A DNA stretch of 64,000 nucleotides from Chitinophaga pinensis (GCA_945873505.1 CAMCDQ010000003.1:26537-90536), one strand, 5' to 3'. Positions 7,761 through 18,522 are shown, counted from the stretch's first letter. Notes: generated from the sequence alone by a model not told the origin. A program made the numbers and translations.

Positions 7761-9530
7761 AAGGTCTCCTCGCAATTCCCTGAATTTTCTTCTCGCATCT
7801 ACAAAATAAATACTGTCTTCGTGATGAAACACTAATTTTTCATAAAGTGGTTTTGCCTTTTCAGTATCTTTTAGCTGTTTATTATAAATTTCAGCCGAAA
7901 AATATAATGCTTCATCTACATAAATGCCATCAGAATGTTTGTCTATTATTGTTTGGTATTGGCTTAAAGCCGAAAAATAATCTCCTAATTTTTCGTATGT
8001 TTTTCCCAATCGATATAAGGTAACGCTTTCGATTTCTTGTCCTTTGAAATTTTTCAGAATGTCTTGAAATTGAAGTAATGCTTCCTGTGGTTTATTTTGG
8101 TACAAAAGATAATCTGCTCGAGCAAATTGTTTCAATGCAGTTTGTGTAGAATCGGCTATGGTATTGTCATTAATTAATAGAAAATATTCTAACGCATCAT
8201 TGGCAATTAATTGTGAAGAAACCGATTTCAGTTCTTTAAATTGTTTCAAAGCCCAAACAAAATCTCCTTTAAAATAACTTGTTTTTGCAGATTTCAAACT
8301 TGCTTCGTGTCCAACAACGTCATTTTTTAAATCTTCCTCAATTTGAGAATAATACAAAGAAGCTTGGTTGAATTTTTCTTCAAATAAAAAGATGTCTGCC
8401 AATTCCATTTTGACATCTGCTTTTTGATATTCGTTCAAAGGAAGATCTAAAGCGGTTTTCAAAATGGCTTTTCCTTGCGTTGGATTTTTCATTTGAAAGG
8501 TATCAAAATGCGCTTTTAAAATCTGTAATTTTAAAGAATATGGCGTAATTCCGAATTGTTTCAATAAAGAATTTAATTCAGTTTCGATTGCGAACAAATC
8601 TTTTTCAAACGGATTATTAATCTTCATTTCTGTAAGAAAATAATGCGCTTGGATTTGTAATTCCATATCCTGCGTATTCTCTAAAACAAAAGTCAAGATT
8701 TCTTTTGCCGTTTCTTTTTCGTCTTCTTCAATGGCAATTTGAGCCAAATTCACAATATTAAAAAGTGATTCAGGATTTCGTTTGTAAATTGCTTTTTCTT
8801 GAATAAAAGCTTTTCCAAATTCTTTTTGTTGTATAAAATACCAACTCAAATACTGATTCCAAAACACATCTTGGTTTTGCTGCGTTCTAATTAGTAATGC
8901 TTTTTTCAAGGCATTATTAAAATTCACATCGGCATTTTCTGTCATAAATCTTGAAAACTGATTTTGAATTGCTATTAGGTTTTGAGGATTTTTGAATGAT
9001 TCTTCCAAGAATTTTTCAATCATTTTATCCGAATCACCTTTTTGACCATAAAGCAATGCCATTTGAAAATTAAAATTGAGATTTTTATCTAAATCAAGTG
9101 CCATTTGATAGGCTTGTAACGCATAATCGAGTAATACTTTTTTTTCGAAGGCACCAGCTATTATAAAAACGCTCATTGGATTTTTTTTGATTTCATTCAA
9201 TGCTAGTTCATAGTACTTTTTAGCTTTATTTTCCTCTTTTTTTAGTTGATAATTGTATCCTAATTCTACTAAAAGCGATATTTGTTTGTGATTTTCCAGC
9301 CAATTAAAAATTGCTTTTTCAGCTACGTCATATTGTTTAAGTTGTTGGTAACATTCAACAGTTTTTTGGAAATAATATCCATTTCCAGATTGTCTAGTTA
9401 ACAATTCTTGAAAAGAAACAAGTGCTTTTTCAAATTCTCCTTTTTCAAAATAGTTCATCGCCAATTGGTCGTCTTGCGAGAAACCAATTAGGGAATAAAA
9501 CAGAGAAAAAAGGAAAATTATTTTTTTCAT
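7752..9530 (-). CDS. Tetratricopeptide repeat protein, exported
   Basis: The 592-residue protein has a signal peptide (MKKIIFLFSLFYSLIGFSQ) followed by about a dozen degenerate TPR helices over its whole length, for example AMNYFEKGEFEKALVSFQEL (24-43) and LYRLGKTYEKLGDYFSALSQYQ (about 517-538). It should act as a periplasmic scaffold; no catalytic domain is seen. It follows serS and precedes DUF4286, an arrangement I know from other Flavobacteriia. The C-terminus ends inside a palindromic repeat, so the natural ending may have been cut or replaced by a few residues. Confidence 0.85.
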   Translation of the reverse strand: MKKIIFLFSLFYSLIGFSQDDQLAMNYFEKGEFEKALVSFQELLTRQSGNGYYFQKTVECYQQLKQYDVAEKAIFNWLENHKQISLLVELGYNYQLKKEENKAKKYYELALNEIKKNPMSVFIIAGAFEKKVLLDYALQAYQMALDLDKNLNFNFQMALLYGQKGDSDKMIEKFLEESFKNPQNLIAIQNQFSRFMTENADVNFNNALKKALLIRTQQNQDVFWNQYLSWYFIQQKEFGKAFIQEKAIYKRNPESLFNIVNLAQIAIEEDEKETAKEILTFVLENTQDMELQIQAHYFLTEMKINNPFEKDLFAIETELNSLLKQFGITPYSLKLQILKAHFDTFQMKNPTQGKAILKTALDLPLNEYQKADVKMELADIFLFEEKFNQASLYYSQIEEDLKNDVVGHEASLKSAKTSYFKGDFVWALKQFKELKSVSSQLIANDALEYFLLINDNTIADSTQTALKQFARADYLLYQNKPQEALLQFQDILKNFKGQEIESVTLYRLGKTYEKLGDYFSALSQYQTIIDKHSDGIYVDEALYFSAEIYNKQLKDTEKAKPLYEKLVFHHEDSIYFVDARRKFRELRGDLAP

Positions 9531-9549
9531 TTCAAAAATGTATTAAAAA

Positions 9550-9594
9550 AACAATGTACTAAAGTAACACTTTTTGTGCCAATTTAGTACACTG
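9550..9594 (-). terminator. Terminator downstream of serS
   Basis: TGTACTAAA and TTTAGTACA arms (with flanking ACA/TGT pairs) enclose a 19-nt loop. In the minus direction the hairpin ends in a run of T. It lies between serS and the TPR gene, so serS may be separately terminated. Confidence 0.6.
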
Positions 9595-9614
9595 TTCTTC
9601 AAAGATTATCGTTA

Positions 9615-10886
9615 TTAGTCAATCAAATCAAAACCAGTATATTTTCTCAAAACCTCTGGAATTAAGATTCCTTCCGTCGTTTGATAGTTTTCTAATATTC
9701 CTGCCAAAACTCTTGGCAAAGCCAATGAACTTCCGTTTAAAGTGTGTGCCAATTGATTTTTTCCGTCTTTATCTTTAAAACGTAATTTCAAACGATTGGC
9801 TTGAAATGTCTCAAAATTAGAAACCGATGAAATTTCTAACCAACGATCTTGCGCAGTTGAAAACACTTCAAAATCATAGGTTAATGCCGATGTAAAACCC
9901 ATGTCACCACCACAAAGTTTCAAAATTCGGTACGGTAATTTCAATTCTTGAAGAATCATTTTCACGTGTTCTACCATTCCTTCTAAAGCTTCGTACGATT
10001 TATCAGGGTGTTCAATTCGTACGATTTCTACTTTGTCAAATTGGTGCAAACGGTTCAATCCACGAACGTGAGCACCATAAGAACCTGCTTCTCTTCGGAA
10101 ACAAGGCGTATAAGCTGTTGCTAAAACTGGCAATTCATTTTCGTTCAAAATCACATCGCGAAACAAGTTGGTAACGGGTACTTCCGCCGTAGGAATTAAA
10201 TATAAATTATCGGTGGCATCGTGATACATTTGCCCTTCTTTGTCTGGCAATTGCCCCGTTCCATAAGCCGAAGCTTCATTTACAAGATGAGGAACTTGGT
10301 ATTCTTTATAACCGGCATCGGTATTTTTATCTAAAAAATAGGTAATTAAAGCCCGTTGTAATTTGGCTCCTTTACCTTTATAAACAGGAAAACCGGCACC
10401 TGTGATTTTATTTCCTAATTCGAAATCGATGATGTCGTATTTTTTAACTAATTCCCAATGCGGTTGCGCACCTTCATGTAAAACAGGAATTGCACCTTCT
10501 TGAAAAACAGTTACATTTTCTTCAGGAGTTTTTCCAACAGGAACACTATCTGCAGGAAGGTTTGGTAAAGTATACAATTTTTCTAATAATTCGTGAGCCA
10601 AAGCATCAGCTTTTTCAGCTAAATCTTTGCTTTTTTCTTTTAGAAGTACTGTTTTTTCTTTTAAAATAGCAGCTTTTGATTTTTCGCCACCTTTCATTAA
10701 ATCGCCAATATCTTTGGATAATTTATTAGATTCGGATAAGATGTTGTCTAATTCTACTTGCGTAGCTCTTCGTTTTTCATCTAATTGGACCACTTCATCA
10801 ACTGTAACTTTGGCGTCTATGTTTCTCTTTGCCAATGCTTTGATTACTTTTTCCTGATTTTCTCTAATAAATACTATTTGTAACAT
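9615..10886 (-). CDS. serS: Seryl-tRNA synthetase
   Basis: The 423-residue class II synthetase charges tRNA-Ser (and the selenocysteine tRNA where present). The N-terminal long coiled-coil arm that grips the tRNA covers about residues 25-105. The catalytic core shows motif 2 (CFRREAGSYGAHVRGLNRLH) and motif 3 (LNGSSLALPRVLAGILENYQ). Length is standard. TAAATTTG boxes upstream (10907-10914 and 10931-10938, minus strand) are possible promoter elements. Confidence 0.97.
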   Translation of the reverse strand: MLQIVFIRENQEKVIKALAKRNIDAKVTVDEVVQLDEKRRATQVELDNILSESNKLSKDIGDLMKGGEKSKAAILKEKTVLLKEKSKDLAEKADALAHELLEKLYTLPNLPADSVPVGKTPEENVTVFQEGAIPVLHEGAQPHWELVKKYDIIDFELGNKITGAGFPVYKGKGAKLQRALITYFLDKNTDAGYKEYQVPHLVNEASAYGTGQLPDKEGQMYHDATDNLYLIPTAEVPVTNLFRDVILNENELPVLATAYTPCFRREAGSYGAHVRGLNRLHQFDKVEIVRIEHPDKSYEALEGMVEHVKMILQELKLPYRILKLCGGDMGFTSALTYDFEVFSTAQDRWLEISSVSNFETFQANRLKLRFKDKDGKNQLAHTLNGSSLALPRVLAGILENYQTTEGILIPEVLRKYTGFDLID

Positions 10887-10993
10887 ATCATAATTTTTAT
10901 AAATCCCAAATTTATTTCAGGAATAAGTCGCAAATTTAATCATTTGTTTCTAATGTTGCTATTTATTAGTAATTGTTATTAATCAATAAAAAG

Positions 10994-11024
10994 CAAAAAA
11001 AAGACTGTCTTTCGAACAGTCTTT
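10994..11024 (-). terminator. Terminator of the sdhCAB operon
   Basis: AAGACTGT and ACAGTCTT arms with a 7-nt loop are followed on the minus strand by a run of eight T. It lies 22 bases beyond the sdhB stop codon. Confidence 0.85.
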
Positions 11025-11045
11025 ATATTATTGTAAAAAATATTT

Positions 11046-11792
11046 TTACCCTTTCAAGCTTGCCGATAAATATTCTCTGTTCATTTGAGCAATATAGTCA
11101 AGGGAAATTCCTTTTGGACATTCCACTTCGCAAGCGCCTGTATTCGTGCAGTTACCAAAACCTTCAGCGTCCATTTGAGCTACCATATTTAAAACTCGAT
11201 CTGTGGCTTCTACTCTTCCTTGTGGTAACAAAGCATATTGAGAAACTTTGGCAGCAACAAATAACATCGCCGATGAGTTTTTACAAGTAGCCACACAAGC
11301 TCCACAACCTATGCAAGTTGCAGCATCAAATGCCCTGTCTGCATCTTTTTTTGGAATTGGAATGGTATTCGCATCTACAGGGTTTCCTGATGTATTTATA
11401 GATACAAAACCACCTGCTTGCTGAATTCTATCAAAAGAACTTCTGTCTACTACAAGATCTTTTATAATAGGAAACGCTTTTGCTCTAAAAGGTTCAATAT
11501 AAATTTCATCTCCGTCTTTGAACATTCGCATGTGCAATTGACAAGTTGGTATTCCTCTGTCTGGTCCGTGCGCTTCGCCATTTATAAAAAGAGAACAACT
11601 TCCGCAAATGCCTTCGCGACAATCGTGGTCAAAAGCAACGGTGTCTTCGCCTTTTTGAATTAAATCTTCGTTTAGAATGTCTAACATTTCTAGAAAAGAC
11701 ATATCGCTTTCGATACCATCAACAAAATAGTCAACAATTTTTCCGGCCGATTTTGCATTTGGCTGACGCCATATTTTTAATTTTAGTTTCAT
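11046..11792 (-). CDS. sdhB: Succinate dehydrogenase / fumarate reductase iron-sulfur subunit
   Basis: The 248-residue subunit carries electrons from the flavoprotein to the membrane quinone site. The N-terminal [2Fe-2S] ligands are seen in [16 protein letters not shown] (about 58-73). The C-terminal ferredoxin domain has [11 protein letters not shown] (about 149-159) and CEVECPKGI (about 222-230) for the 4Fe and 3Fe clusters. It lies 62 bases after sdhA, a gap holding a small hairpin. Context and domain form indicate the B-type three-subunit enzyme typical of Bacteroidota. Confidence 0.96.
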   Translation of the reverse strand: MKLKLKIWRQPNAKSAGKIVDYFVDGIESDMSFLEMLDILNEDLIQKGEDTVAFDHDCREGICGSCSLFINGEAHGPDRGIPTCQLHMRMFKDGDEIYIEPFRAKAFPIIKDLVVDRSSFDRIQQAGGFVSINTSGNPVDANTIPIPKKDADRAFDAATCIGCGACVATCKNSSAMLFVAAKVSQYALLPQGRVEATDRVLNMVAQMDAEGFGNCTNTGACEVECPKGISLDYIAQMNREYLSASLKG

Positions 11793-11810
11793 AATTTTTA
11801 GTTTGAAAGA

Positions 11811-11832
11811 CTTAAAGTCAAATGACTTTAAG
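11811..11832. other. Hairpin in the sdhA-sdhB intergenic gap
   Basis: CTTAAAGTCA - AA - TGACTTTAAG is a perfect 10-bp inverted repeat with no T-run long enough for termination. It may stabilise or process the sdh mRNA between the large and small subunit genes. Confidence 0.45.
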
Positions 11833-11854
11833 AAGTTTGACTTTGGACTAATTT

Positions 11855-13855
11855 CTATTTATAACTACGAGTAGCTAATTTAATATTTTCGTAAATCAAT
11901 GGTTCTTTGTGTAAAACAGCATCACTAGGTTTGCCTTTGTATTCCCACGCCGCAACATACGCAAAATTTTCGTCGTCACGTTGTGCTTCTCCATCTTCGG
12001 TTTGATATTCTTCACGGAAGTGTCCTCCACAAGATTCGTTACGATGTAGTGCGTCTTTTGCAAACAATTCACCTAGTTCAAGGAAATCAGCTACTCGTCC
12101 TGCTTTTGCTAATTCTGGATTAAAACTATCAGCAGTTCCAGGTACTATAACTTCTTTATAAAATTCCTCACGCAAAGCGGCAATTTCTTCGATAGCCTCG
12201 GTAAGTCCCTTGACATTTCGAGCCATACCCACATTATTCCACATTATTTTACCTAATTTCTTATGAAAATAATCAACAGATTTTGTTCCTTTATTATTTA
12301 TAAATCGCTCGATTTGTTCTTTCACTTTTTTCTCAGCTTCCACAAATTCAGGCAAATCAGTAGATATTGGTCCTGTTTTTATTTCTGGAGCCAAATAATC
12401 TCCAATTGTGTAGGGCAACACAAAATAACCATCGGCTAAACCTTGCATCAATGCCGAAGCACCTAATCTATTTGCCCCGTGATCAGAAAAATTGGATTCT
12501 CCAATAGAGAAACATCCTGGAATTGTGGTTTGTAAGTTATAATCAACCCAAGTTCCTCCCATGGTGTAGTGCACGGCTGGATAAATCATCATAGGAGAAG
12601 TGTAAGGATCTTCGTCTACAATCTTTTCATACATTTGAAATAAGTTACCGTATTTACTAGCAACAACTGCTCTTCCGAGTTTTATAATCAAAGCTGCATC
12701 ATTTGCATCTAAACCTTTTACGAAAGCTTGTTCTTTTCCATAACGCTGAATAGCATCTGAAAAATCCAAATAAACCGCTTCACCGGTTTTGTTTACACCA
12801 AAACCTGCATCGCAACGCTCTTTTGCAGCTCTCGACGATATATCACGAGGAGCAAGATTCCCAAAAGAAGGATATCTTCTTTCTAAATAATAATCTCTTT
12901 CTGATTCGGATAAATCGGTTGGTTTTTTCTTTCCTTCACGAATGGCTTTTGCATCTTCTAGTTTTGCAGGAACCCAAATCCGACCGTCATTACGCAGGGA
13001 TTCTGACATCAATGTCAATTTCGATTGGTGATCTCCTGAAACAGGAATGCACGTTGGGTGAATTTGTGTATAACAAGGATTAGCAAAAAACGCACCTTTT
13101 TTATGTATTTTCCAAGCTGCAGTGGCGTTACTTCCCATTGCATAAGTCGATAGGAAAAATACATTTCCGTAACCTCCTGAAGCAATAACAACAGCGTGAG
13201 CAGAGTGGCGCTCTATTTCTCCAGAAACTAAATCACGAGCAATAATTCCTCTTGCTTTTCCGTCAACAACTACTAAATCTAGCATTTCGTGACGTGCATG
13301 CGATTTTATTTTACCACGACCTATTTGACGGTTCATAGCAGAATAGGCTCCTAACAATAATTGCTGTCCTGTTTGACCTTTGGCATAAAATGTTCTGGCT
13401 ACCAATGTTCCTCCAAAAGAGCGATTGTCTAATAATCCGCCATATTCTCTTGCCAACGGAACACCTTGCATTACACATTGGTCGATAATATTGGTTGAAA
13501 CTTCGGCTAAACGGTGCACATTTGCTTCACGAGAACGATAATCGCCTCCTTTAATAGTATCATAAAACAAACGAAAAGTAGAATCTCCGTCGCCTTGATA
13601 GTTTTTAGCAGCGTTGATTCCTCCTTGTGCAGCGATAGAGTGCGCGCGACGTGGAGAATCTTGAAAGCAAAATGTTTTAACATTATACCCTAATTCTGCC
13701 AAAGTTGCGGCAGCAGAACTTCCTGCCAATCCAGTTCCCACAACGATAATATCGATATTACGTTTGTTCGCGGGATTTACTAAATTGATGTGATTTTTAT
13801 AATTTATCCATTTGTCCGAAATTGGACCACTAGGAACTTTTGAGTCTAATGCCAT
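11855..13855 (-). CDS. sdhA: Succinate dehydrogenase / fumarate reductase flavoprotein subunit
   Basis: The 666-residue FAD-containing subunit oxidises succinate to fumarate in the TCA cycle. The FAD dinucleotide motif [19 protein letters not shown] (about 37-55) and the [13 protein letters not shown] segment (about 72-84), containing the flavin-linking His, are seen. So is the substrate-site Arg/His region [11 protein letters not shown]. The length, longer than proteobacterial SdhA, is normal for the B-type enzyme. It begins 12 bases after sdhC. Confidence 0.97.
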   Translation of the reverse strand: MALDSKVPSGPISDKWINYKNHINLVNPANKRNIDIIVVGTGLAGSSAAATLAELGYNVKTFCFQDSPRRAHSIAAQGGINAAKNYQGDGDSTFRLFYDTIKGGDYRSREANVHRLAEVSTNIIDQCVMQGVPLAREYGGLLDNRSFGGTLVARTFYAKGQTGQQLLLGAYSAMNRQIGRGKIKSHARHEMLDLVVVDGKARGIIARDLVSGEIERHSAHAVVIASGGYGNVFFLSTYAMGSNATAAWKIHKKGAFFANPCYTQIHPTCIPVSGDHQSKLTLMSESLRNDGRIWVPAKLEDAKAIREGKKKPTDLSESERDYYLERRYPSFGNLAPRDISSRAAKERCDAGFGVNKTGEAVYLDFSDAIQRYGKEQAFVKGLDANDAALIIKLGRAVVASKYGNLFQMYEKIVDEDPYTSPMMIYPAVHYTMGGTWVDYNLQTTIPGCFSIGESNFSDHGANRLGASALMQGLADGYFVLPYTIGDYLAPEIKTGPISTDLPEFVEAEKKVKEQIERFINNKGTKSVDYFHKKLGKIMWNNVGMARNVKGLTEAIEEIAALREEFYKEVIVPGTADSFNPELAKAGRVADFLELGELFAKDALHRNESCGGHFREEYQTEDGEAQRDDENFAYVAAWEYKGKPSDAVLHKEPLIYENIKLATRSYK

Positions 13856-13867
13856 TATAATTAACTA

Positions 13868-14536
13868 TTAAATATGATTAAAATGATGAAATAAAGCAAT
13901 AAAAATAAAACCAAAAGGAACTACTATTGCAAAAGCATATCCTAATTTATGTAATGATTTTGAATATTTATTGTTAAACCCCACAGATTGAAACGACGAA
14001 TTAAAACCGTGCCACAAGTGCAATGACAGAAGAACAAACGCAATACAATACAAGGCAGTACGAACTGGATTTTCAAATTTATGAACCAACTCTTCATAAT
14101 ATCTGTTTTCATTGATAACATTTACAGCGATATACTTATAGTTCATTTCGGCAAACCAAAAATCATACATATGCAATCCCAAAAAAGCCAAAACTACTAC
14201 TCCAGAAATAATCATATTTCTTGAAGTCCAAGATGCATTTGCTGCACCATTATAATTCGCATATTTAATAGGTCTAGCACTTCTGTTTTTTAAATCTAAA
14301 ACAAACCCCATAACGAAGTGAAATATAACTCCAGCAATTAAAACGGGCTGCATTACAAATTGAATGACAGGATTGTAACCCATAAAATGGGACATGGCAT
14401 TAAATGCGTCAGCGCTAAAAACTGAAACCATATTAATAAAAAAGTGAAGCGATAAAAACGAAATCAAAAAAAGACCTGAAAGCGCCATAGCTACTTTTTT
14501 AGCGATTGACGACTTTAATACTGTAGAATTGGCCAT
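13868..14536 (-). CDS. sdhC: Succinate dehydrogenase cytochrome b558 subunit
   Basis: The 222-residue membrane anchor has five transmembrane helices (about 13-33, 58-80, 104-124, 155-176 and 200-220). Histidines such as those in LSLHFFIN, FLGLHMYDF and LSLHLWHGF are candidate ligands of two haems, as in the di-haem B-type family. I start at MANSTVLKSS (14536), not at the upstream in-frame codon at 14578, because a promoter at 14566-14597 would start transcription near 14560. It is the first gene of sdhCAB. Confidence 0.92.
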   Translation of the reverse strand: MANSTVLKSSIAKKVAMALSGLFLISFLSLHFFINMVSVFSADAFNAMSHFMGYNPVIQFVMQPVLIAGVIFHFVMGFVLDLKNRSARPIKYANYNGAANASWTSRNMIISGVVVLAFLGLHMYDFWFAEMNYKYIAVNVINENRYYEELVHKFENPVRTALYCIAFVLLSLHLWHGFNSSFQSVGFNNKYSKSLHKLGYAFAIVVPFGFIFIALFHHFNHI

Positions 14537-14565
14537 GATAAAAACAATTTTTATATAATAATTTA

Positions 14566-14597
14566 CAAAATTAATCATAAATGAAACATACTACAAC
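14566..14597 (-). promoter_or_regulatory. Promoter of the sdhCAB operon
   Basis: On the minus strand GTTG (14594-14597) and TAATTTTG (14566-14573) are 20 nt apart. The predicted leader to the sdhC ATG is about 24 nt, the same as at nuoA. Confidence 0.55.
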
Positions 14598-14724
14598 CTT
14601 TTCGTAGTTATTTATAATGATTTTAAAGTGTTTTGGACTATTGCATAATTATAGTTGAAAGTTTTTACAATTATTCAATGAATTAATGAAAATTCAACAA
14701 AAAACAAAATTTCATTTTATGCAA

Positions 14725-15576
14725 TTAATACGTTTTTGTTACATCTTCGTCTATTACAATTATGAAAGTTGCCTTATTGTAGTTTTCAGCTTCCAATTTT
14801 GAGATGTCTTTTTGAGAAACAGTTGCAATAGTACTTATTTTCAAATTTGGATTTTGTTGTTTCAAATACCAATAAATTCCTTCAAAATTATCACTGTGAT
14901 ACGAACCATTATAATGAATGAAAAGAGAATTTTCGACTCGGTTTTTATTTATGAAATACGCCATCGTTGCGTCTTTCACGGCTTGGGCTTTCGGAAGATT
15001 TTCGCCCCCGTGACCACCCATTTCCTGAACCATTTTTACATATCCAGGCAATTTAGCATCATATAAAATCGGTAACGGCGCAATCCAAGTTTTTTCCTCA
15101 TCTGACAATTTATCCAAAGCTTCAAATCCGTTTTTGAAAACTAAACTCGCGAACCTTCTTGGGATATTTGTAGCTATAAAAGCAAGCTTTAATTCTTTTG
15201 CAAAATCAACTAATGGTTTGTAATCTGTTTTATAATTTGGCCAAAGTCGGGCGGTACTGTCTAACTTTTTCTGATTTATTTCTGCTTTCAAATACTGATT
15301 AACTTGCTTTTGATTATCGGATTCTAACATTTCTGCACCTAAAACTATGTTTTTTTTGCCTAATAAATCTTTTGTTATTTCTAATTCAAGCCAATGCGCA
15401 ATCGAATTGTCGTGGAATTCTCCAAACAAAAGCACATCTGATTTTTGGGAACTGTTTATTATTTTTCTATAACAAACTTTCTTCCCTTTTTGATTAAAAA
15501 CCTGATACGATTGCTTGTTTTGAGCAGATGAACCTATAAAAACCCCAATTGAAAAAATTAAAAATACTATTTTCAT
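14725..15576 (-). CDS. ChaN-like (haem-binding uptake, Tiki superfamily) exported protein
   Basis: The 283-residue protein has a signal peptide (about 1-18) and a ChaN/EreA-like fold. The signature LLFGEFHDNSIAHWLELEI (about 50-68) contains the conserved E-x-H-D. Later conserved regions are AEMLESDNQ and the C-terminal HYNGSYHSDNFEGIYWYL. Relatives bind haem or are metal-dependent peptidase-like (Tiki). No lipobox cysteine follows the signal, unlike some ChaN lipoproteins. It stands alone between sdhC and the divergent HMG-CoA synthase gene, and its substrate is unclear. Confidence 0.8.
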   Translation of the reverse strand: MKIVFLIFSIGVFIGSSAQNKQSYQVFNQKGKKVCYRKIINSSQKSDVLLFGEFHDNSIAHWLELEITKDLLGKKNIVLGAEMLESDNQKQVNQYLKAEINQKKLDSTARLWPNYKTDYKPLVDFAKELKLAFIATNIPRRFASLVFKNGFEALDKLSDEEKTWIAPLPILYDAKLPGYVKMVQEMGGHGGENLPKAQAVKDATMAYFINKNRVENSLFIHYNGSYHSDNFEGIYWYLKQQNPNLKISTIATVSQKDISKLEAENYNKATFIIVIDEDVTKTY

Positions 15577-15771
15577 AAAAGAACATTTGTTAAATTAAAT
15601 CTTATGCTAAAATAGCTAAAAAAAGACTCGTTTGAAATTAAAATTATTAAATTCATAGTAGAACTTATGGTTTGATTTAAATATCGTAAAAATCACATAA
15701 TTTCAATTTTTTCGCCCTCTAATTAGATAAAACATAGCTTTCATCTTTGTAATTTTACAAAAAAATTGAAA

Positions 15772-17133
15772 ATGAAATTCGGAATTGACGCTATTGCTTT
15801 TGATATTGCAAAAATACATTTATCTATAAATTCTTTGGCGAAAGCCAGAAATATCGACCCTGAAAAATTAGAAAAAGGGTTGGGTTTGCTAAAAATGACA
15901 TTGCCAGATGCGCATCAAGATACGGTTGTTTTTGGCGCCAATGCTTTGACAAAATTAATCCTAAATTCAAATGTCAATTTAGAAGATATTGCACGGATTT
16001 ATGTTGGAACTGAAAGTGCAATCGACAGCTCAAAACCAATCGCTTCTTTTTTAGTTGCTTTGATGGAACAAAAATTTGGCGAAAATACTTTGTCCGAATG
16101 TGATGTTGTCGATTTTACATTTGCGTGTATTGGCGGCGTAGATGCAATGCAAAACTGCATTGATTTTGTGCGATTGAATCCAACAAAAAAAGCAATTGTG
16201 GTAACTACGGATATTGCAAAATACGATCTAAATTCTACTGGAGAATATACGCAAGGTGCTGGAGCAGTAGCTTTATTAATCACTGAAAATCCAAGAATTA
16301 TAGCATTTGAAAACATTTGGGCAACCAGTACAAAAGGCGTTTTTGATTTTTTTAAACCCTATCGCACCCTTTCAAAAGAAACTATTACTGGAAATATAAA
16401 CAATGAAAATTGGTTTGATAACTTAGAAGCTGAAATTGAAATTCACAAAGACCAACCTGTTTTTGAAGGTCAATATTCCAACCAATGTTATATGGACAGA
16501 ACTAGAAACGCTTATTTTTCATTTAAGAAAAACACTAATTCTTCCACTTCCATTTATGCCTCTTGGAAAAGTATAATTATGCACTTGCCGTATTCCTTTC
16601 AAGGACGCAGAATGTTGACTGAAATCTATGCTTTAGATCACGAAAATCAAATTATTTTAGGAAACGAAGACACATCTGAATATCAAAATAAATTAAAAGA
16701 GATTAGTAAATCCGACGAATACCGCAACTTTGTAACCGAAAAATTACAGCCAGCAGAAATAGCATCTTCCTTAATTGGGAATTTATATACAGGTTCTATA
16801 TTTATGGGATTTTTATCAACATTAGCTCATTTTTACGATGCTAAAATTGATGTTTCCAATGAGAAATTTGGCTTTTTAGCTTACGGAAGCGGTTCTAAAT
16901 CCAAAGTTTTTGAAGGCACAATTCAACCCAATTGGTCTGCGGCTGTTGCCAATGTAAATCTGTTTGAAACATTAGAAAATAGTTTTGAAATTGGATTTGA
17001 ATCCTACGAAAAACTGCATAAAAAAGAACAAAAACAAAGCATTCAATCTCCAAAAAGTGAGTGGATATTGGATAAAATAGAAAATGAAAATCCAAACTTA
17101 ATTGGTGCTCGATATTACAAATGGATTGATTAG
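15772..17133 (+). CDS. Hydroxymethylglutaryl-CoA synthase family protein
   Basis: The 453-residue thiolase-fold enzyme condenses acetyl-CoA with acetoacetyl-CoA, the second step of the mevalonate route to isoprenoids used by Flavobacteriia. The nucleophile is Cys119 in DFTFACIGGVDAMQN, and the conserved Ala/Gly-rich strand TQGAGAVALLI and the C-terminal LAYGSGSKSKVFEG are present. An in-frame TTG lies two codons upstream, but the ATG at 15772 is the better start. PepP follows after 24 bases. Confidence 0.9.
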   Translation: MKFGIDAIAFDIAKIHLSINSLAKARNIDPEKLEKGLGLLKMTLPDAHQDTVVFGANALTKLILNSNVNLEDIARIYVGTESAIDSSKPIASFLVALMEQKFGENTLSECDVVDFTFACIGGVDAMQNCIDFVRLNPTKKAIVVTTDIAKYDLNSTGEYTQGAGAVALLITENPRIIAFENIWATSTKGVFDFFKPYRTLSKETITGNINNENWFDNLEAEIEIHKDQPVFEGQYSNQCYMDRTRNAYFSFKKNTNSSTSIYASWKSIIMHLPYSFQGRRMLTEIYALDHENQIILGNEDTSEYQNKLKEISKSDEYRNFVTEKLQPAEIASSLIGNLYTGSIFMGFLSTLAHFYDAKIDVSNEKFGFLAYGSGSKSKVFEGTIQPNWSAAVANVNLFETLENSFEIGFESYEKLHKKEQKQSIQSPKSEWILDKIENENPNLIGARYYKWID

Positions 17134-17157
17134 ATTTGTAGTCTAATTTTATGCATT

Positions 17158-18450
17158 ATGAAATACCATCAAATTGACCGTACTTTATTTATAAAAAATC
17201 GCGCAAAATTCTCGGCACAAATGAAGCCGAAAAGTGTGGCGGTTTTCAATTCTAACGATATTTATCCAGTTTCTGCTGATAGCACTTTGCCATTTGCACA
17301 ACACCGCGACATTTTTTACTTATCTGGCGTGGATCAAGAAGAAAGCATTTTGTTGCTATTTCCTGATGCCCCTTACGATCACCAGCGCGAAATTTTATTT
17401 CTAAAAGAAACCAACGATCATATTGCGATTTGGGAAGGCGAAAAACTTTCTAAAGACCGTGCATTTGAAGTTTCAGGAATAAAAACAGTGTATTGGTTGC
17501 AAGATTTCGAGAAGATTTTATTCGAAATGATGACGCATTCTGAGACGATTTACATCAACACCAATGAGCATTATCGCGCCACTGTGGAAACAGAAACTCG
17601 GGAAGCCCGTTTTGTGAAATGGTGGAAAGGCAACTATCCGGCGCACGCTGTGGCAAAAAGCAATCCGATTTTGCAACGCATTCGTTCAGTAAAAGAAAAA
17701 GAAGAAATTGATTTAATTCAGAATGCTTGTAACATTACCGAAAAAGGATTTCGTCGCGTATTGTCGTTTGTAAAACCAAATGTCACAGAATATGAAATTG
17801 AAGCCGAATTTATCCACGAATTTATTAGAAATCGCTCGAAAGGATTCGCATACACACCGATAATTGCGTCTGGAAATAACGCTAATGTTTTGCATTATAT
17901 CGAAAACAATCAACAATGTAAAGCAGGCGATTTGATTTTGCTTGACGTTGCTGCCGAATACGCTAATTATTCAAGTGATATGACGCGTATGATTCCTGTT
18001 TCGGGACGTTTTTCCGAAAGACAAAAAACAGTTTACAATGCGGTTTTGAGAGTGAAAAATGAAGCTACAAAAATGCTAAAGCCAGGAACACTTTGGAAAC
18101 AATATCATTTAGAAGTTGGAAAAATAATGACTTCCGAATTACTTGGTTTGGGATTAATTGACAAAGCCGATGTGCAAAATGAAAATCCAGAATGGCCAGC
18201 CTATAAAAAGTATTTTATGCACGGAACTTCACATCATTTGGGACTAGACACGCACGATTATGGAATTTTAACCGAGCCAATGAAAGCCAATATGGTTTTT
18301 ACCGTTGAACCGGGAATCTATATTCCAGCGGAAGGTTTCGGAATTCGATTAGAAGATAATGTTGTCGTTCAGGAAACTGGCGAGCCTTTCAACTTAATGC
18401 GAAATATCCCGATTGAAGTGGAAGAAATTGAAACGATTATTAATGCATAA
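17158..18450 (+). CDS. pepP: Aminopeptidase P family Xaa-Pro peptidase (M24B)
   Basis: The 430-residue cytoplasmic metallopeptidase removes N-terminal residues preceding proline. The N-terminal non-catalytic domain covers about 1-170. The pita-bread catalytic domain shows all five metal ligands: Asp in LLDVAAEY, Asp in SSDMTR, His in HGTSHHLGLDTHD, Glu in TVEPGIY and Glu in IRLEDNVVV. Length agrees with the family. It probably forms a transcription unit with the HMG-CoA synthase gene 24 bases upstream. Confidence 0.94.
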   Translation: MKYHQIDRTLFIKNRAKFSAQMKPKSVAVFNSNDIYPVSADSTLPFAQHRDIFYLSGVDQEESILLLFPDAPYDHQREILFLKETNDHIAIWEGEKLSKDRAFEVSGIKTVYWLQDFEKILFEMMTHSETIYINTNEHYRATVETETREARFVKWWKGNYPAHAVAKSNPILQRIRSVKEKEEIDLIQNACNITEKGFRRVLSFVKPNVTEYEIEAEFIHEFIRNRSKGFAYTPIIASGNNANVLHYIENNQQCKAGDLILLDVAAEYANYSSDMTRMIPVSGRFSERQKTVYNAVLRVKNEATKMLKPGTLWKQYHLEVGKIMTSELLGLGLIDKADVQNENPEWPAYKKYFMHGTSHHLGLDTHDYGILTEPMKANMVFTVEPGIYIPAEGFGIRLEDNVVVQETGEPFNLMRNIPIEVEEIETIINA

Positions 18451-18459
18451 TTTTGTTTG

Positions 18460-18520
18460 AAGTTTAAGGTTTAAAGTTGCTCGCACTCACCTGAAACTTT
18501 AAACTTAAAACTTAAACTTT
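18460..18520. terminator. Long imperfect hairpin with T-run between pepP and the hydrolase gene
   Basis: Arms 18460-18478 (AAGTTTAAGGTTTAAAGTT) and 18495-18513 are near-complementary with one slipped base on each side. The 16-nt loop and the following T-run make it terminator-like. The T-run ends directly at the TTG start of the next gene, so the hairpin could also control that gene's translation. Confidence 0.55.
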
Positions 18521-18522
18521 TT